64,000 bases of DNA from Ephemerocybe angulata (lineage: Eukaryota; Basidiomycota; Agaricomycetes; Agaricales; Psathyrellaceae): assembly GCA_013368325.1 (NCBI GenBank), contig JAACJK010000057.1, positions 62,001-126,000 on the forward strand, given 5' to 3'. The notes below the pieces were generated by a model. That model did not search any database, was not told the origin of the DNA, and saw only the letters and a program-made list of their open reading frames with translations. This document shows positions 1-12,262 of the stretch, in pieces (the first letter of the stretch is position 1; every line of letters begins with the position of its first letter). The translations under genes and the position numbers were made by a program.

Positions 1-332
1 AAATCTCACCCTGTGCATGGCGAACACGCCATTCTGTGTTGTGCAAATGTGAGATTATATAAATTTAGATATATAGATACATAAACCCTCCACTCCCGTG
101 CCAAAATGGTGGGTGTACGATTGAAAAATAGGTTAAAAGCAGGTTAGCAAAACTTGAGCTGTGGCCAGAACCCTGTCTGGCAATTACGAGTCCGTTTTGG
201 GTGTTCGAGGGTGCACATACCATACATGGGTGACCTTTTGCGTGTTATAAAAATAGATTGACAATTGAAGGTCACAAGTTATGAAATTATCAATATATAC
301 TAGTATAGAGACAAGGAAGAAGACCCGCACAT
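1..332. other. AT-rich 3' flank of the Helitron gene
   Basis: No gene is visible here. The stretch lies downstream of the minus-strand Helitron reading frame and probably holds its 3' untranslated end. Inverted 8 bp arms AATCTCAC (2-9) and GTGAGATT (49-56) enclose a second small hairpin, ATGGCG/CGCCAT at 17-22 and 27-32. I could not place a convincing Helitron 3' terminus (hairpin followed by CTRR on the minus strand), and it may lie outside the window. Confidence 0.5.
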
Positions 333-1215
333 CTAATCTAATGCTGTATATACTGCGACATGCAGTTTTTTCCCGTCCCGGAGTGTTAGAGGACCCAACG
401 ACCCGATAGAGCCTTCAGGTATGACAACCGAGCCAGTATGCACGCCGTCATGGAACCACACTCTGTCATCCTGAACAAGGCGTGATGTGAAGTGGCTATC
501 GCCGTAGTATATGAGACCTCTGAGGGCAAAGGTACGTGGGCATCCAACGACAGAGTTGTGGCCGTATGTCGTGACGTCTATGCTGGTATTTATGCTGATG
601 TGCTCATGCTCCGATAGGGCGATAAAGAGGTACTTGGCCTCGCGAGAGAAGCGGCGACGGTAATGCAGCCTCCGAGCGCATACAGAGCAGGTAGAGTTGT
701 GGTTTCTGGATTCGCTATACCCGCAGACCCAAGTCTGCAGGTCTAGCCCCTCCTCATCGGTGTCTAACTCCAGTTGACAATGGTAGACAGCCTTGGTGCG
801 GTGGTTCGGGTTATCCGGTCTCAGCTCATCCATAGACATATCGCAGGCAGGGCAGAAGTATTGCTTGGTATAGACGGCTCTAGGATAAACGAAGACTTTT
901 TCTATCAGAAAGGCAACACTCGCGTAGACGCCAAACGATAAGTCACCGGGATGTATGCTGGCCAGGGATACTCTCCACCTGTCTCTGGCGGTCTCTAAGT
1001 TACATCTACCCTCGAAGAATTTACCTATTTCTAAGGCGAGGCTTCCGAGCGCGTTGGGCACAGCTAGAGCATTATGTCGACGCCAGCTGTCCCAGTCTTC
1101 CTTCCACAGGTTCGCGAGTATGACAAGCAAGGAGTCGTATGGGCAGCTGTTGTTTGACCACGAAGGACCGACAAGGCTAATCGGCGTCGGCGCATGACGG
1201 GACTGTGTTGCAGTC
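333..1215 (-). other. Cysteine-peptidase-like C-terminal domain of the Helitron protein
   Basis: This is a domain inside the Helitron protein, not a separate gene. After the helicase and a basic linker (KPTRKRARTAK) the protein holds NNSCPYDS, with a candidate nucleophile Cys near residue 2265. A Cys-rich zinc-ribbon-like insert follows (CPAC, CSVC). Near the end come GDSHFTS (candidate His near 2482) and WFHDG (candidate acid). The order Cys box, zinc insert, His box, Asp resembles USP/UCH-type deubiquitinases. OTU and Ulp1-type peptidases are known on other eukaryotic Helitrons. I infer the peptidase fold from the motifs only; activity is not shown. Confidence 0.55.
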
Positions 1216-2877
1216 TTTGCTGTTCTAGCTCGCTTGCGAGTAGGCTTAGAATCTGCGTCAGGACTGCTGACGCACTTTCGCTTTAACGCCTGAGACCCTT
1301 GAGCAGCTATGAGCGTGCGATCTTTATTTTTCGCCGTGTCAGTTGCGTTATCTTTCGAGGCATCGACTATTCTCCACTTAACGGGCTCGGGATCATCCAT
1401 CCATGGATCGCGAGGGCCCCATCTGATTGCTTTGGGAATGCTTGCGGGGACATGATCATTCCCCTTCCATTTTCTGTAAGATTCAATCAGTTCTTTCCTG
1501 TACATCCCAAACACCTCAACAGGGAGCGCACCATTGTATCGCAAGTCGGTTATTTCGCCAAGGAGTTCAAGGCATCTGAACTCTTGCATCTGCTTATTTC
1601 TGCGTAAGCCACCCATTATAGGGCCTGCAGGAAAGTCTCTGAGAATAATGGTTCCCTCAGCTGTGCAACCTCGGGATAGGGCGGTATACATGGATTGGTG
1701 AGTCAAACACGGAGCGAGATCGATAACATTGTATTCGCGAGTCTTGCCTTGCGACGCGAAATCAGTCATGGCGAAGTTAGGCAAGACTTCCACTTGCGTT
1801 CGGTTTATCAATACATGTAGCCCGCCTTTGACGGTGCAGTCCAGTTGAGTGGTCGTGGACGGAAGTAGAGGGACAACATTAACCGGGAGATCGCATATTC
1901 GTACCTCCTTGGGGGGTTTTTTCAGCTCCACGAATAAGACGTCCAGGATCGGTTGTCCTCTAGAGCCTTTGCCTGCTTGCCAGCCGTAGACGAAGCCTTC
2001 CTGCCCATTAGTGATACCTAGCTCGGTGGCCTCGTTGTGTTTGATCAGCACAGGAAGTCCAATGCAGAGACCGAGCCGGCCAGGTATGTGTCCTTTTACT
2101 GTAGAAGGAGGCTGGTGCCACAGGTCATGTTGAAGGGTGGGTTCGATGGCCTGCAGAAGCATGCGTTTTTTTACTCTTTTCCTCGAAGTGTTACCTGACT
2201 CTCTCGATATCTCGTCTTCCGAGTAGAAATAAGTAAGCTCTGTTCCCGCTTCAGCGGCGAATCTCTTAGAGCCTACGTCGTTCATCACGTCCTTTATAGC
2301 ATTCTTTGTCGTGATTACCGAGACGTTTCTGAAGTTGGGCTCGACGATCGAAGGGCAGCCGGGCACTGACGAAGTGATTCTGGAGCGTAAAAATGCGATG
2401 TCCTCCCAGTCACACGCCTTGTACCGCATGTTTTGCAATGCGCGCCGATAGGCTGTGTCCTGTATCGACTTATTAGTTTGCCTCATATTTTGTTTGAGCA
2501 TCACAACGGTCGTAACCTCATGCCACAGTGATCTTCCAATAACATTCTTCTGCACTTTGACGTCCCCCGATCTACCTTCAATCCTGCCGTACAGAGATAC
2601 CGTCTCACCTCCAACAGCTGGTGGGAGCTGGGCGAAGTCGCCGGCGAATATCATGTTGAGCCCCCCGAAGGATTGCTCTGCGTAATTGAGGACACGGCAC
2701 AACCGTTCGCTAATGCGATAGAGGTCAGTGGCCGACAGCATAGATATTTCGTCGAAGAAGCAGTACTTAACACCAGCAAGCCTCGAGAGTACCTTGGCAG
2801 GGTTGGTATGCGAGACAATATCGTTGATGCCGAAAGCTGTATGGTAGGTCTGACCACCAAGGAGCGCAGCTGCGCTT

Positions 2878-3200
2878 CCTGTAGGTAGTGATCACCACGG
2901 GTTTCCCGCGGCTCCCGTGGCAGTGACCCGGAGCCGGACCCGGGCATGACCCGTACCCGCGGTGCGCGGGTTTTCCCGTCAAAACGAGCCCAAAAACGGC
3001 CAAATCGGCCAGTTTTTGGGCGAGATATGAGCCTTTTACTAAAAGGCTCATATCTCGCCCAGTTTCTGCCCGATTGGGCCGTTCTTTGGCTCGTTTTGAA
3101 GCGGACGGGTCTGGGAATGATGACCCGGACCCGGCCCGCACCCGCGACCCGGCCTGCGGGTCACGGGTTTTCAAAACCCGTGGTGAACACTACCTGTAGG
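2878..3200. mobile_element. hAT-like foldback MITE with 8 bp target-site duplication
   Basis: A 307 bp non-autonomous element (2886-3192) is flanked by direct repeats CCTGTAGG at 2878-2885 and 3193-3200. Its ends are inverted repeats TAGTG(A/T)TCACCACGGG with one mismatch in 16. The two halves pair along nearly the whole length. The centre is a perfect 21 bp palindrome around one base (3018-3060). An 8 bp duplication and TA...TA ends fit the hAT superfamily, but no transposase is encoded, so the superfamily is an inference. It is inserted in the helicase part of the Helitron. Confidence 0.88.
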
Positions 3201-6200
3201 GGCTACCACTATGAGCTTGTATGTCTCTTTACGCAGCGAGAAGAAATGCTTGAGCGCCTCGAGCACCCTCGACTTACCAGTACCTCCCATACCCCCGATG
3301 TACATGTTCAACCGTTCCGCGTATGGATCCGTGGAGTGATTCGCGACTATCCTGAAAGCTTTATCCTGTTCGTAATTGAGCTCGAACAATCGGGTGGTGT
3401 CATGCAAGTAATTGGCGTCCTCCGCGGTTTGAGGTGCTGTTTTCCGGAGGAGGTACTTCTTATCAGCAACGAAGACCCTATCTGAGGGAGGAACCGTCTT
3501 TACGTTGACGTTGACGCAAGTCTCTTGAGAAGGAGCGACCCTGCTTTCTAACGCCAGCTGCTTCATTCGCAGGAGCTCGTTCTTCCAGTAGACGGGAGGC
3601 ATGAACCTTGCACGCTGTCTCCCTGCGAGGTAATCAAGTTCAGAGCTCCCTACCGACGCCCTATCCCACCCAAGGCCATGGAGGATGGCGCTGATAGCGA
3701 ACGTGGCCTTTAGCCGCTCCTTATCCCAAGAAGACATAGTGGTGGGCTCGTCTAGATGCTGGTCTGCCGCCCTCTGATCAAAAGCCCAATCAGAGGAGAT
3801 ATCGACATCTTCCTCAGCATCGTAGTTAGATCCGAGCAAACTTGCGAAGTTGTTGAGCGGGAAATCAGGAGTATTTGCCAGTTGGGCTCGGTAGTCGTCT
3901 CTCGCGTCCAGACATTCGTACTTCAAGTTGAAGTTACTCATTATTCTTTCAAATTGAGGTAGGAAGACGCTAGCATCAAAAGCGTCCGCCCAACATTGAG
4001 TGTCACCACGTAGATCCCTCCCAGATCTCCAGGGCTGGAAGAGCGTTAGCATAGTCAAGGCGTAGTCCTCACGATCGCCCACGTCAGATCGAGGGAGGGG
4101 AAGCCCGAGAAAGTTGGGTACGACGGTCTCTACGCTTTCCGTGCGCACGTGAAGCGAGTGAGTCTGTGCCAAGGGATGACGGGGATCGAATGCGAAGGTA
4201 TTCTTCGGTAGTTTGCTGTTCCCTTTACTCTTTTTAGGAATAGCACGTCTGGAGCAACGCTGTATGAATTCGTAGACGCAGAGGGAGCTCACTTGAGCAG
4301 GTCTGTATATATAATCAAAGACGAATGATATCTCACAGTACTGGCCGTCTTTCTTCATGAGTACCACCTTGTCTTCCCCGTCGCCTACGTCTTCCTGCTG
4401 ATAGGGTCTCGCCGCTTCGATAGCGTACATTCTCCAAAAGAGAGGTTTAAATGTGTGACCTGTGTAATGGTCAGGATTACCCAACAAGTAAAGGCTGATC
4501 ATGGGCGCACCAAGCTCCATCTTGGCGGATATGAGGTTGATGATCCTCGTCATTAGTTGTCGCGCCCGCTCCTTCGCTTTTAGATCACCTGTGATAAGTT
4601 CAGTATTCTTAGATATTATGGTTTGGATGGCGTCAAACATAACGTGCGTCTTTAGGCCAGGTTTAGTTATGTAGTCAGTAACGTATACGATAACAGCTTT
4701 CACAGATGTACCAGAGAGTAGACTTGTGGTGTCCGTATTGCATCCCAGAACGACTGAAGCGGTCCTAGTAACAAAATTAATCCATGGTTCTCCCTTTTTC
4801 ATCACTAACGCTCCTGTGGACGCGTCGACCTTGGTCTCTTCATGAACGGGTCGAGGGAAGCGCGCGCGGCATTTCTTATATTTGTTGTCGCGGCACGAGA
4901 TGTAAGTTTGGTTAGCGTTAGTGGTACCGTCTTTATTAATGTTTCTGTCACACGAATGCACGTTAGACCGGAGCAGTACGCCATCGAACCGGGTCAGAAA
5001 ATACTCCCACCAATTAGACCTCTCGGTACAGTGACCGCAGCAACAGGAATCCAAGTCGTCTCCCCTGACGTTGTCGTCGAGTGCCTTAGAAGGCCCGGAA
5101 ATAATATCCGAGCTGCTAGACACGCCTGACGGGGTCGTATCAAGCTGCCTGGACGAGTCGATCTGATTAGCGTGGGTCGCCTCGAGAGTTGAGCAAGATG
5201 GTATAAAGGCATAACTGCCGTTGTTCGCACCTGTTAGCTCGCACGGCGCCAGAGGGCGAGGATTCACGGACCTTAGATCGGAAGGACCCCCATACTTCGG
5301 GAGAATCATTCCTTGGCGAGGGACGTCGCAGGCACGGTCGGACGGCGGAGAGCAATCCATTTTGTCGTCGTGGAACTCATGCGTCCTAGAAGATGTAACA
5401 GTGCTAGCGATATGGCGGTCTTGAGGACTCACCTCAACGTGATCGGCCGCTTCTTGCGGTTTGGGGTTGTCGGTCAATCGCACGGAGGGCACAGTTTCAA
5501 GATTAGTGCGTTTCGGTTGTAGGCGCCTCGGCAACCCGCATACTCCCGTTGGAGGAGGTAGGGGGAACTCCGTGGTGGGATCGAGGTGGCCAGGTTTCTG
5601 CGAAGCATTCGTTTCACGGATAGTGACCTCTGCATGCGTCCCTGTCGCGAACTCGCCGCAGTGCGAAGACTCCAACCAGCGTACAACAGCCTCTTGCCAC
5701 GCACTGTCACATAGTATTCGTTGACGCATGGCTTGAGGGCTTAAGGAACCTTTAATCCATATAATCATGTGGAGGTGGAGGGTTAGTCTGCCCTGCTGCT
5801 CGACTGTGCCGTAGTAAGCTTGTACATCCCCGAAGGCACCCCCCAGGTCCGTCCCCACGCCCAATATATCCTTAATAAACACCTCTACCATGTAATGGAA
5901 GAAACGCGCAGCGGCGACAGGGTTTCTGCATATAGCCCTAAGCCTATCTTTATAGGGAGAAATATTCGGTTGGTAAGTAGTATCGTCACCCGCGTAGTAC
6001 AAGCAGAGCGGATGCCTCACATCTGCTGGTGACATCGTGAAATACCACGATGGGCTGCCACAGCTCGCTACAAGAGACCACACTTCAGCTCTCATGTTCT
6101 TTTTTGTAGTAATGGATCCTTCTACCTTGCCCATAACACAATCCAGATCATGGAAGACCTTCCAACAGTTCTTCTCCATCTCCGTCTGCGGTTTCACTCG

Positions 6201-8252
6201 TTCCCCGTTAATCAGCCTAGTAGTAACAGTCTTCAGTACCAGAGGATCGAGAGAAAGAAGTCTGTTTGCCATCTCAGGAAAGCGAGGCTTGTCCACGGAT
6301 ATGTGCCCGTGGGTAGAAGTCAACATCATTTGCTCGTGGCTAAAGGAGACGAATGGAAAGTTCGGTTCGTTCTGAAAACGCTTGTCATGATACATCAGCA
6401 ATCTGTGCTTGTGCATGCGGGAAGATAGACCTTCCAACGCACCGACGCCCCCAAGTCCATACGGGAAGAGCCACGGGAACATTTGGGGGTACAATTGCGG
6501 GTTTTGCCAAATGGAAACCTTCTCGCCTTGGCCAATATTCAAAAACTTGCCCTCGTTGTTGAGGTGGTGAAGGGCTCTCGCCTTTACGGCGTCTAAAGAC
6601 ACCGTATCTATATCAGAGGATGTTACCCCGTGGACGGTGAAGGAACACTCGCCTTCTTCAGTCCCGTCCTCTTCATCTACATCCCAGACGCTGGTATCAG
6701 CTCCACTTTTGTTAGTACCTTTCTTGACGTACTCCACCAGAACAGGCGGGACGTTCTCGGGGTACGACGCGAGGTTCTCCTGAGACAGCTCAACGTTAGA
6801 ATAGTCGCAGTGGTTAAGAATTAGCCACCGCAGAGCTCTCGCAACATGGTTGCGTCGTACCAGGAATGGTGTTCTAGAGAAAGTTTCTGTCGTTGGTTTA
6901 TTGGGACCGGTGAACATTATCGCCAAGACCTCCTCTACGTCTTCTCGCGGGGGCGGAAGGATGCTATAAATTTTCGGCATGGGTGACTCGAAAGAGACGA
7001 CGTTGGCTTTCATCTTCCGCATACCAGAAGACACCTTAGCCCAGCAGACGCTATGCCTGACTTTTGCGACCAATATACGCTCGATATATCGCAGCTCTCG
7101 AAGTTCAGGCGGGACGGATCCTATCCAAAGGCCTTTTGCGAGCGCGTATCTTGGTACAGCGCCCTTGCGAATATACGACCTGCAATCGTTGCAAATAGAG
7201 TTACAAGTGTAATCGATGACAGGTCCACTCAACTCCTTCACCTTATCTTTATCGCTCTTTCTCTCCTTCCTAGTACATCCTGCAGATTCAAGGACATTGA
7301 GATGGTTCTTCACAGATTTTAGCGGAGTTAAGTTAGAGAATGGTGTTAACATACCACATACTGCGCATCCCTTCTCTTGGAAAGCTTCAGGACGGAGCCT
7401 TTTACAGGCCCTCGCGACGATGGCCTCCTCGAGCTCCTTGGTGACAGGAGCGGGCGGGAAAGGATGGAAGGTATCTTCAGTCTGCACAAAGTGGCAGGGG
7501 GTCGAGCTGTCACTCGCAACCTTCTTGGCTTTGCGAGCTCTCTCGTTTCGGAGAACCTTTAGTTTGGCAGAGCTAGGCACAACGCAGAGCTCGGTCAAGA
7601 AAGAACTGCAACCGACGCACACGTGCGCGCTGAGCGCCTCCAAGAGTTTCTCTTTCTTGAGGGCCTTCGTAACGTGCACACCGTGCTGCGCCAAGACCTT
7701 CCTCGCGGACACTACTGTCAAGAAAGGACCGAGTTTGGAGACGGGTATTCTTGCGAGCAGCGTAGTGTTCGATGCGCTTGAGGCAGCCAACAGGGCATCG
7801 GTGGACGTGCCTTCGAGGTGGTAATCGACGAATCTGATGTGTCCTCCGGGATTATCGACCGCTTTCTGGCCCGAGAGAGTATATTCGTCGAGGGAAGTGG
7901 TATAAGGTATAGTGCGTGGAACGCCTCCGGCAGTTGGGTGAGACGTGCGAGCAGCGTTAGACCCAATGGAGGGCGCGAAAGGTAGAGAGCTGGATGCCGA
8001 GGCCGCGCGATCTGGCGACATGTTAGCGCAACTGTAGTCGCTATACGGACCAGAAGCATCGAGCTCACATGTAGTTGGATATGCGGATGGTATTACGAGG
8101 CAGTCTCCGCCGCTGAGGTCGACAGGGGATGCCACACTGGAGGGTTGTGCTTGGATAGATAGCCGTTTTGTCTGAGCAGGTCTTGACGGCACCTGGTCTG
8201 GTGCAGGAGCGGTCGAAGAGTCGAGATTGGGAGAGGGCAACGAATCGAGCAT

Positions 8253-9060
8253 GAATAGAGAGGAAAGACTCGGGAAGTTGGAACATGTTCATCCACGGGT
8301 TTGAAGGTCTCTTACAAGGAGGTTGGCGGAATCTAGCCATCAGCACGTGCTCCATGTGAAACCGAGCGCTTAAAGTCCTCGGCGACGCAAGGCGCGCACT
8401 GTCGACCAGTACATAGCTTCCTCGGTTCGGTCCACTTTCCACCGTATTCTTCTATCCTGTTAGAGGCCGCAGAATTAAGGTACCTCAGAGCGAAACAGAT
8501 TGCGCGAGGAGGAAGACGTGAAGTGAAACAGATTATCGGACCCCCGAGGGCATAATGTGGAAGAAGCGCCGACGGGTGCCAATTTTTATGAGCCGCCCAA
8601 TGAAGAGTCGAGTCGGGATGTACCTGTATATCAGCAAATCTAAGCCATTGAGGCTGATGTCGCTATGCTCCGAGGGACAGTACTATCGGGATCATGGATG
8701 AAGGCTGGGATAGCATGTTAGCAAGAGCGACGGTAGCGTTAATTCGTGCTTCTCACTTCATCGACATGCGTCGGCTTGCGTTAAACGCTCCAGCGCGCTA
8801 GCAGCGCACACAAAAGTATAGTACACAGGTCCTTCGTCAGGTAAATCCAAACATGACAGAGACTCAAGAGGGTTTCAGGTAATAGACGCTGATACACGAC
8901 CTTGAGCGCTTATTAATCAGGATTCAGAACTACTCGGACTTGCAGGGTAATATCAATGACAGTCATGAGTTTCGGATAAATATATGGGTGTGTAACAAGA
9001 CTGGCAAGGACGCCTTGGGAGGACGCGCAAGAGTCGCAGTAAAAGCTTCTAAATATGCTA
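8253..9060. other. Gene-poor interval upstream of the Helitron gene
   Basis: No coding region I can support. It should contain the Helitron 5' leader and promoter on the minus strand and the Helitron 5' terminus, which I could not identify. Its right end abuts the 3' end of family C member C1. Short open frames here lack family resemblance. Confidence 0.5.
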
Positions 9061-10279
9061 CTAAAGAGCATGCAAGATCACGAACTGGATATGGAAACCG
9101 ACCACATCCGGCATCCGGCCACAACTCAGCTTCAACGGCCAAATTGTGGCAGTAAAGGCCACGGTGACAAGAGAGTTGATTGGAAGGTCCGCAGTATACG
9201 TAGGGAGACTGCGAAACGACCCAAAGAAGTTCTCGTCGAAAGGATACTCGCTCCCTCGAGCGTCGTATATAGGGACTGGAATATTGAATCAGCGAAAGCC
9301 AAAGGAGGGAAGGTGCAGCTCACCAGGTTCGTCGAACCCCAAGGAGGCTGGAAAGTCGTTGTTTTCAACCATCTGCTTGTGGGCGACTACATCGGGTAGC
9401 GGCTCCGACGCAGCTGCTCGTTCCCAAGAGAGATCAGTTAGCAGGTCAGCCAGTTGCGGGAGGGGACGTACAGGCCATCCTAGAGCTGAAGGGGATAGTG
9501 CCTTGAGTAAACTGGTAAATAAGACCCGGCCTTCCCGACGCGGTGGCAAGGTACCGTATTGCCCTTTGGTATTCAAAGTCGAAAGGGACTATGGCAACGC
9601 GACGATCCATGAAGGGAGTCCCATCGACAGTGCCGACATTTGGTTCTACAAGATTGCAGCACGCAGTCATCCCGCTCATCAGAAACACGGCCATGCGATG
9701 ATAACCGTCCGAGTTAGGAGGCGCCAGGTAAGAAGGTACTGTGAAGTACGTAGTGTCCCGGAAAGTGGAGGCTTGCACGTCTTTAGGATCCGCCCTTGCG
9801 CCGTTGAAGAAAACATCACAGTGGGTGAAGGTCACAACTTGGTACATGCGACTAGATACGTTCGCCGTCGGCATGCCGTGCTCCAGTAAGGTGGATCTAG
9901 GGGCTTACCGGATTATGTACTCGAGTTCGGCCCTGAACCTGAAGTAGAAACATGCTGAAGACGGCAGCATAGGGCCTATGATTCGTCCGGAAGGGTCTGT
10001 GACACCGTAGAGTAACACATGCCTGCGCGCAGATTATGTTAGGAATGAAGCCATCGGTCATGAGGATGGATATGCTCACCCGAGGGTAGGTCTGCTCAAA
10101 TACGTGTTGTCGAGCCACCGGTCTTGATACCCATTGCTAACGGCGGCGGGACCCACAGAGCTGGGAGCGTGCACCCCGCCTATGTCGCGGATGGCGTGGT
10201 CGATAGTGGCGTAATAAGTATGTGCCATAAGAGAGCGACAAGTCGATACGAGCGTGAACCGTCTTAGTATCTTACGCAT
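9061..10279 (-). CDS. Family C protein, member C1 (unknown function)
   Basis: I do not recognise the function. Exons on the minus strand are 10080-10279, 9909-10022, 9472-9851, 9324-9413 and 9061-9275, giving 332 codons plus stop with GT/AG introns of 48-58 bp. The intron phases (2,2,1,1) are those of C2, C3, C5, C6 and the last five exons of C4. Family motifs are present in diverged form: FNGARAD in place of VNPARA, RMAVFLMSG, DRRVAIVPFDFEYQR, FPASLGFDE, VPIYDARG, SLVTVAFTA and the C-terminal IQFVILH. The ATG at 10279 opens exon 1, which ends two bases into a codon as in its paralogues. No signal peptide or membrane segment is evident. It is the most diverged member and has no obvious break. 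Confidence 0.72.
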
Positions 10280-11536
10280 TTATACTAGGAGAACCTGTGC
10301 GTGACGGGAGACGCAGTGTACTAGAAAAATTTCGTTACCAAAGAGACGGAGAGACAGCTGCGCCATAGTAGAAGAGAAAAGCACACCGTGACCGTAATAT
10401 CTGGGATTGGACCTTCCCAAGGTCTTACCGACATGTTGGTTATCTATCACCGAACACCTTGGAAATATCCGCCTTCCAAGCCTACGGAGCGGAAGGGAGG
10501 ATAGAAGGTGAGATCTGAATCGAAAGTGAGGGATGAGAAGGATAACCACCTCGGTTAGAGACTAAACAGGCCTTCTACGCGACTGCGGTCAAGAACGGAC
10601 CGCTTGACACCTGCGAGATCGACTAATGCACGACCCCAATAAATCTGTCTGGAATGCAAGCCATGCGCATCCCCGAAAGATGGTATCGGCCATGCGTAGG
10701 ATGGAGAAGAGGGCACTCAATAAATGGCCCTTCTTCGTGAAACATCTAGACAAGACGCGTTTTAGAGCGGGGAACCGAGGAGAGGAGATAGGAAGCGACG
10801 GAAAAGAGGAACGATGCCGACACAGAAGCCTGAAGTACGGCTTCTGCGTTTAGCCTCTTTGCGCGGTCGTTCCAATTCAACGCTGCTTACACGTACAAGA
10901 TGAGCGTTGTTCTGGAAAGCGTGGAGAGTCGTTCCTTTGGATTCGCACGCGACTGAACGTCGGACCCCTAGATGCGGAAGAGATCATGGCCGCAAGGATC
11001 GCTCACCAACAGCAATCTACGCTCAGGGAAGCCATGTGCGAGGTCACAACCCAGAATAATCGAACAGGTCATGGAACACCTGAAAACAAGCGAGTAATAT
11101 TATTGAGTAGAGTCAATGCGAGGGGGGATCATCCAAGACAGCAGCATGTGTTACTCCTGTGGGCGTACCCTCCCACCTTGCACAAGCAGGCGTCTGCTAC
11201 CTCGTTTGTTATGGGGCACAGCAGAAGGTGATCCACGACGCTCCGTGCCCTGTCGAGATTGCCCCTCTCCATACGCCAGGTGTAGTCGAGACGGTGATCC
11301 TCTACGAATTCGCTGCATTGAAGCTGTGAAGAGTGACGGTTAGACATATCCTACGTCGAGAATAGATGATAAAATTCAGCACGCACCATGCGCTCTCTGT
11401 GCAGAGTGATATCCATCTCGATTCTCCAATCAAGGTCACGCCTCTCTGCAGGAATCGATAAACCGGATACGAGGAGACTACCCAGACGGATGCGTAGAGC
11501 TAGCCTCTACAAATACGTAGATCAGGACACCGCTAC
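10280..11536. other. Gene-poor interval with one possible short exon
   Basis: Mostly unassigned sequence between C1 and B1. A minus-strand stretch at 11129-11347 translates to a Cys-containing peptide (FVEDHRLDYTWRMERGNLD) that looks more protein-like than its surroundings, but I found neither splice partners nor a relative for it in the window. It could be an exon of a decayed gene. Confidence 0.35.
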
Positions 11537-11890
11537 CTATGGGACCTGTAATGAACGGCTCACCCTGTAATTTTCAGGACGACTCTGCAGGAAAGGTACC
11601 CCCAACCACGGCTCCATCAGCTCGGCAAATCTGATCCAAAAGTCTACTTCATCTTGCGGGGAGCAAAGGCGAATACGTCGATAGGTCGGTACTAGCCAGT
11701 CAACGAACGCGAGTACTTCGAGCTTGTAGTCGTAGGGAGGAGCCACCGAAAGGGCGAAGGGAGGGAGGTTCTCGCAGACTTCGTGTATGCGTTCCGCTAT
11801 TTCGTCCTCGAAGTTCCGGGCAAGATCCGCGTAGACTGCATGGAAAGGAGATAGGCTGACGACTTCGCTCGGTTGCAGCGAGTATTTCAT
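11537..11890 (-). CDS. Family B small protein, member B1 (unknown function)
   Basis: A single-exon frame of 117 codons on the minus strand with its ATG at 11890. I do not recognise the fold. It shares a core with B2 (15129-15620) and B3 (31887-32255): LPPF, then a YDYK-type tetrapeptide, a helical stretch with an Arg (RRIRL), a P-x-x-E turn, FWIRFAELM and W...VPFL. The protein is acidic and predicted soluble, with no signal peptide. It is divergent from the family A gene A1, which starts at 12263, so the 372 bp between them may hold both promoters. Short length makes the call moderate; the repetition of the core elsewhere in the window is the main support. Confidence 0.6.
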   Translation of the reverse strand: MKYSLQPSEVVSLSPFHAVYADLARNFEDEIAERIHEVCENLPPFALSVAPPYDYKLEVLAFVDWLVPTYRRIRLCSPQDEVDFWIRFAELMEPWLGVPFLQSRPENYRVSRSLQVP

Positions 11891-12262
11891 GGCGACCGCA
11901 AGAGCGAAAGGCCCGAGAGTCCGAAAGACTTGAATAGGGGGCCTACGAGGGGAGGTGGAAGAAAGAGCTTAGCGCAAATAACGGATGATAGAGGAATAAG
12001 ATGAGAGATACCAAAGAAAAGACCCCCCCTCTCCATGCGTAATTTGGGCTTGAAACACCTCACGGATGAAACGGACTCCGCCGTGATGGGGTTGGATTTA
12101 AAGAAGATCGAAGAGGATGCCGCGGAGATACATTAGGATGCTCCAGCGGTGTTGAGATAGGGCCCGGTCGTACTGAGGATGGATTAGGCTTCCCTCTGAA
12201 TCGTATCGTTATAAAGACGCCCGTCCAGAAGAACACAGTCCAACGCCAACGCACAGAGGAAT

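Larger units (their letters stand above)
333..8252 (-). pseudogene. Helitron Rep-helicase transposase, split by a foldback insertion
   Basis: Rolling-circle transposase of a Helitron; it should nick and unwind element DNA in the nucleus. Numbered from the ATG at 8252, the order is: a disordered N-terminus; Cys-rich zinc-finger-like stretches around 200-370; a Helitron_like_N region starting near the YPQMFPWLFPYGLGG motif; the HUH motif LHLHM (His826, His828); the catalytic tyrosine motif YVTDYITK (Tyr1190, Tyr1194); and a PIF1/RecD-type helicase with Walker A GGMGGTGKS (about 1653-1661). The 307 bp element at 2886-3192 interrupts the codons of the APTGSAA motif. Past it follow DEISM, GDFAQLPP and the YTALSR motif. 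Leaving out the insert and one 8 bp duplication gives 2535 codons in one frame with no other break, so the insertion is probably recent. The first Met is a guess because the frame is open upstream. No host intron pattern is needed. Confidence 0.9.

Noticed and set aside
8065..8442. 125-codon minus-strand frame upstream of the Helitron start
   Set aside because: It lies mostly in another frame over the Helitron N-terminus and shows no recognised domain; Helitron motifs are all in the main frame.
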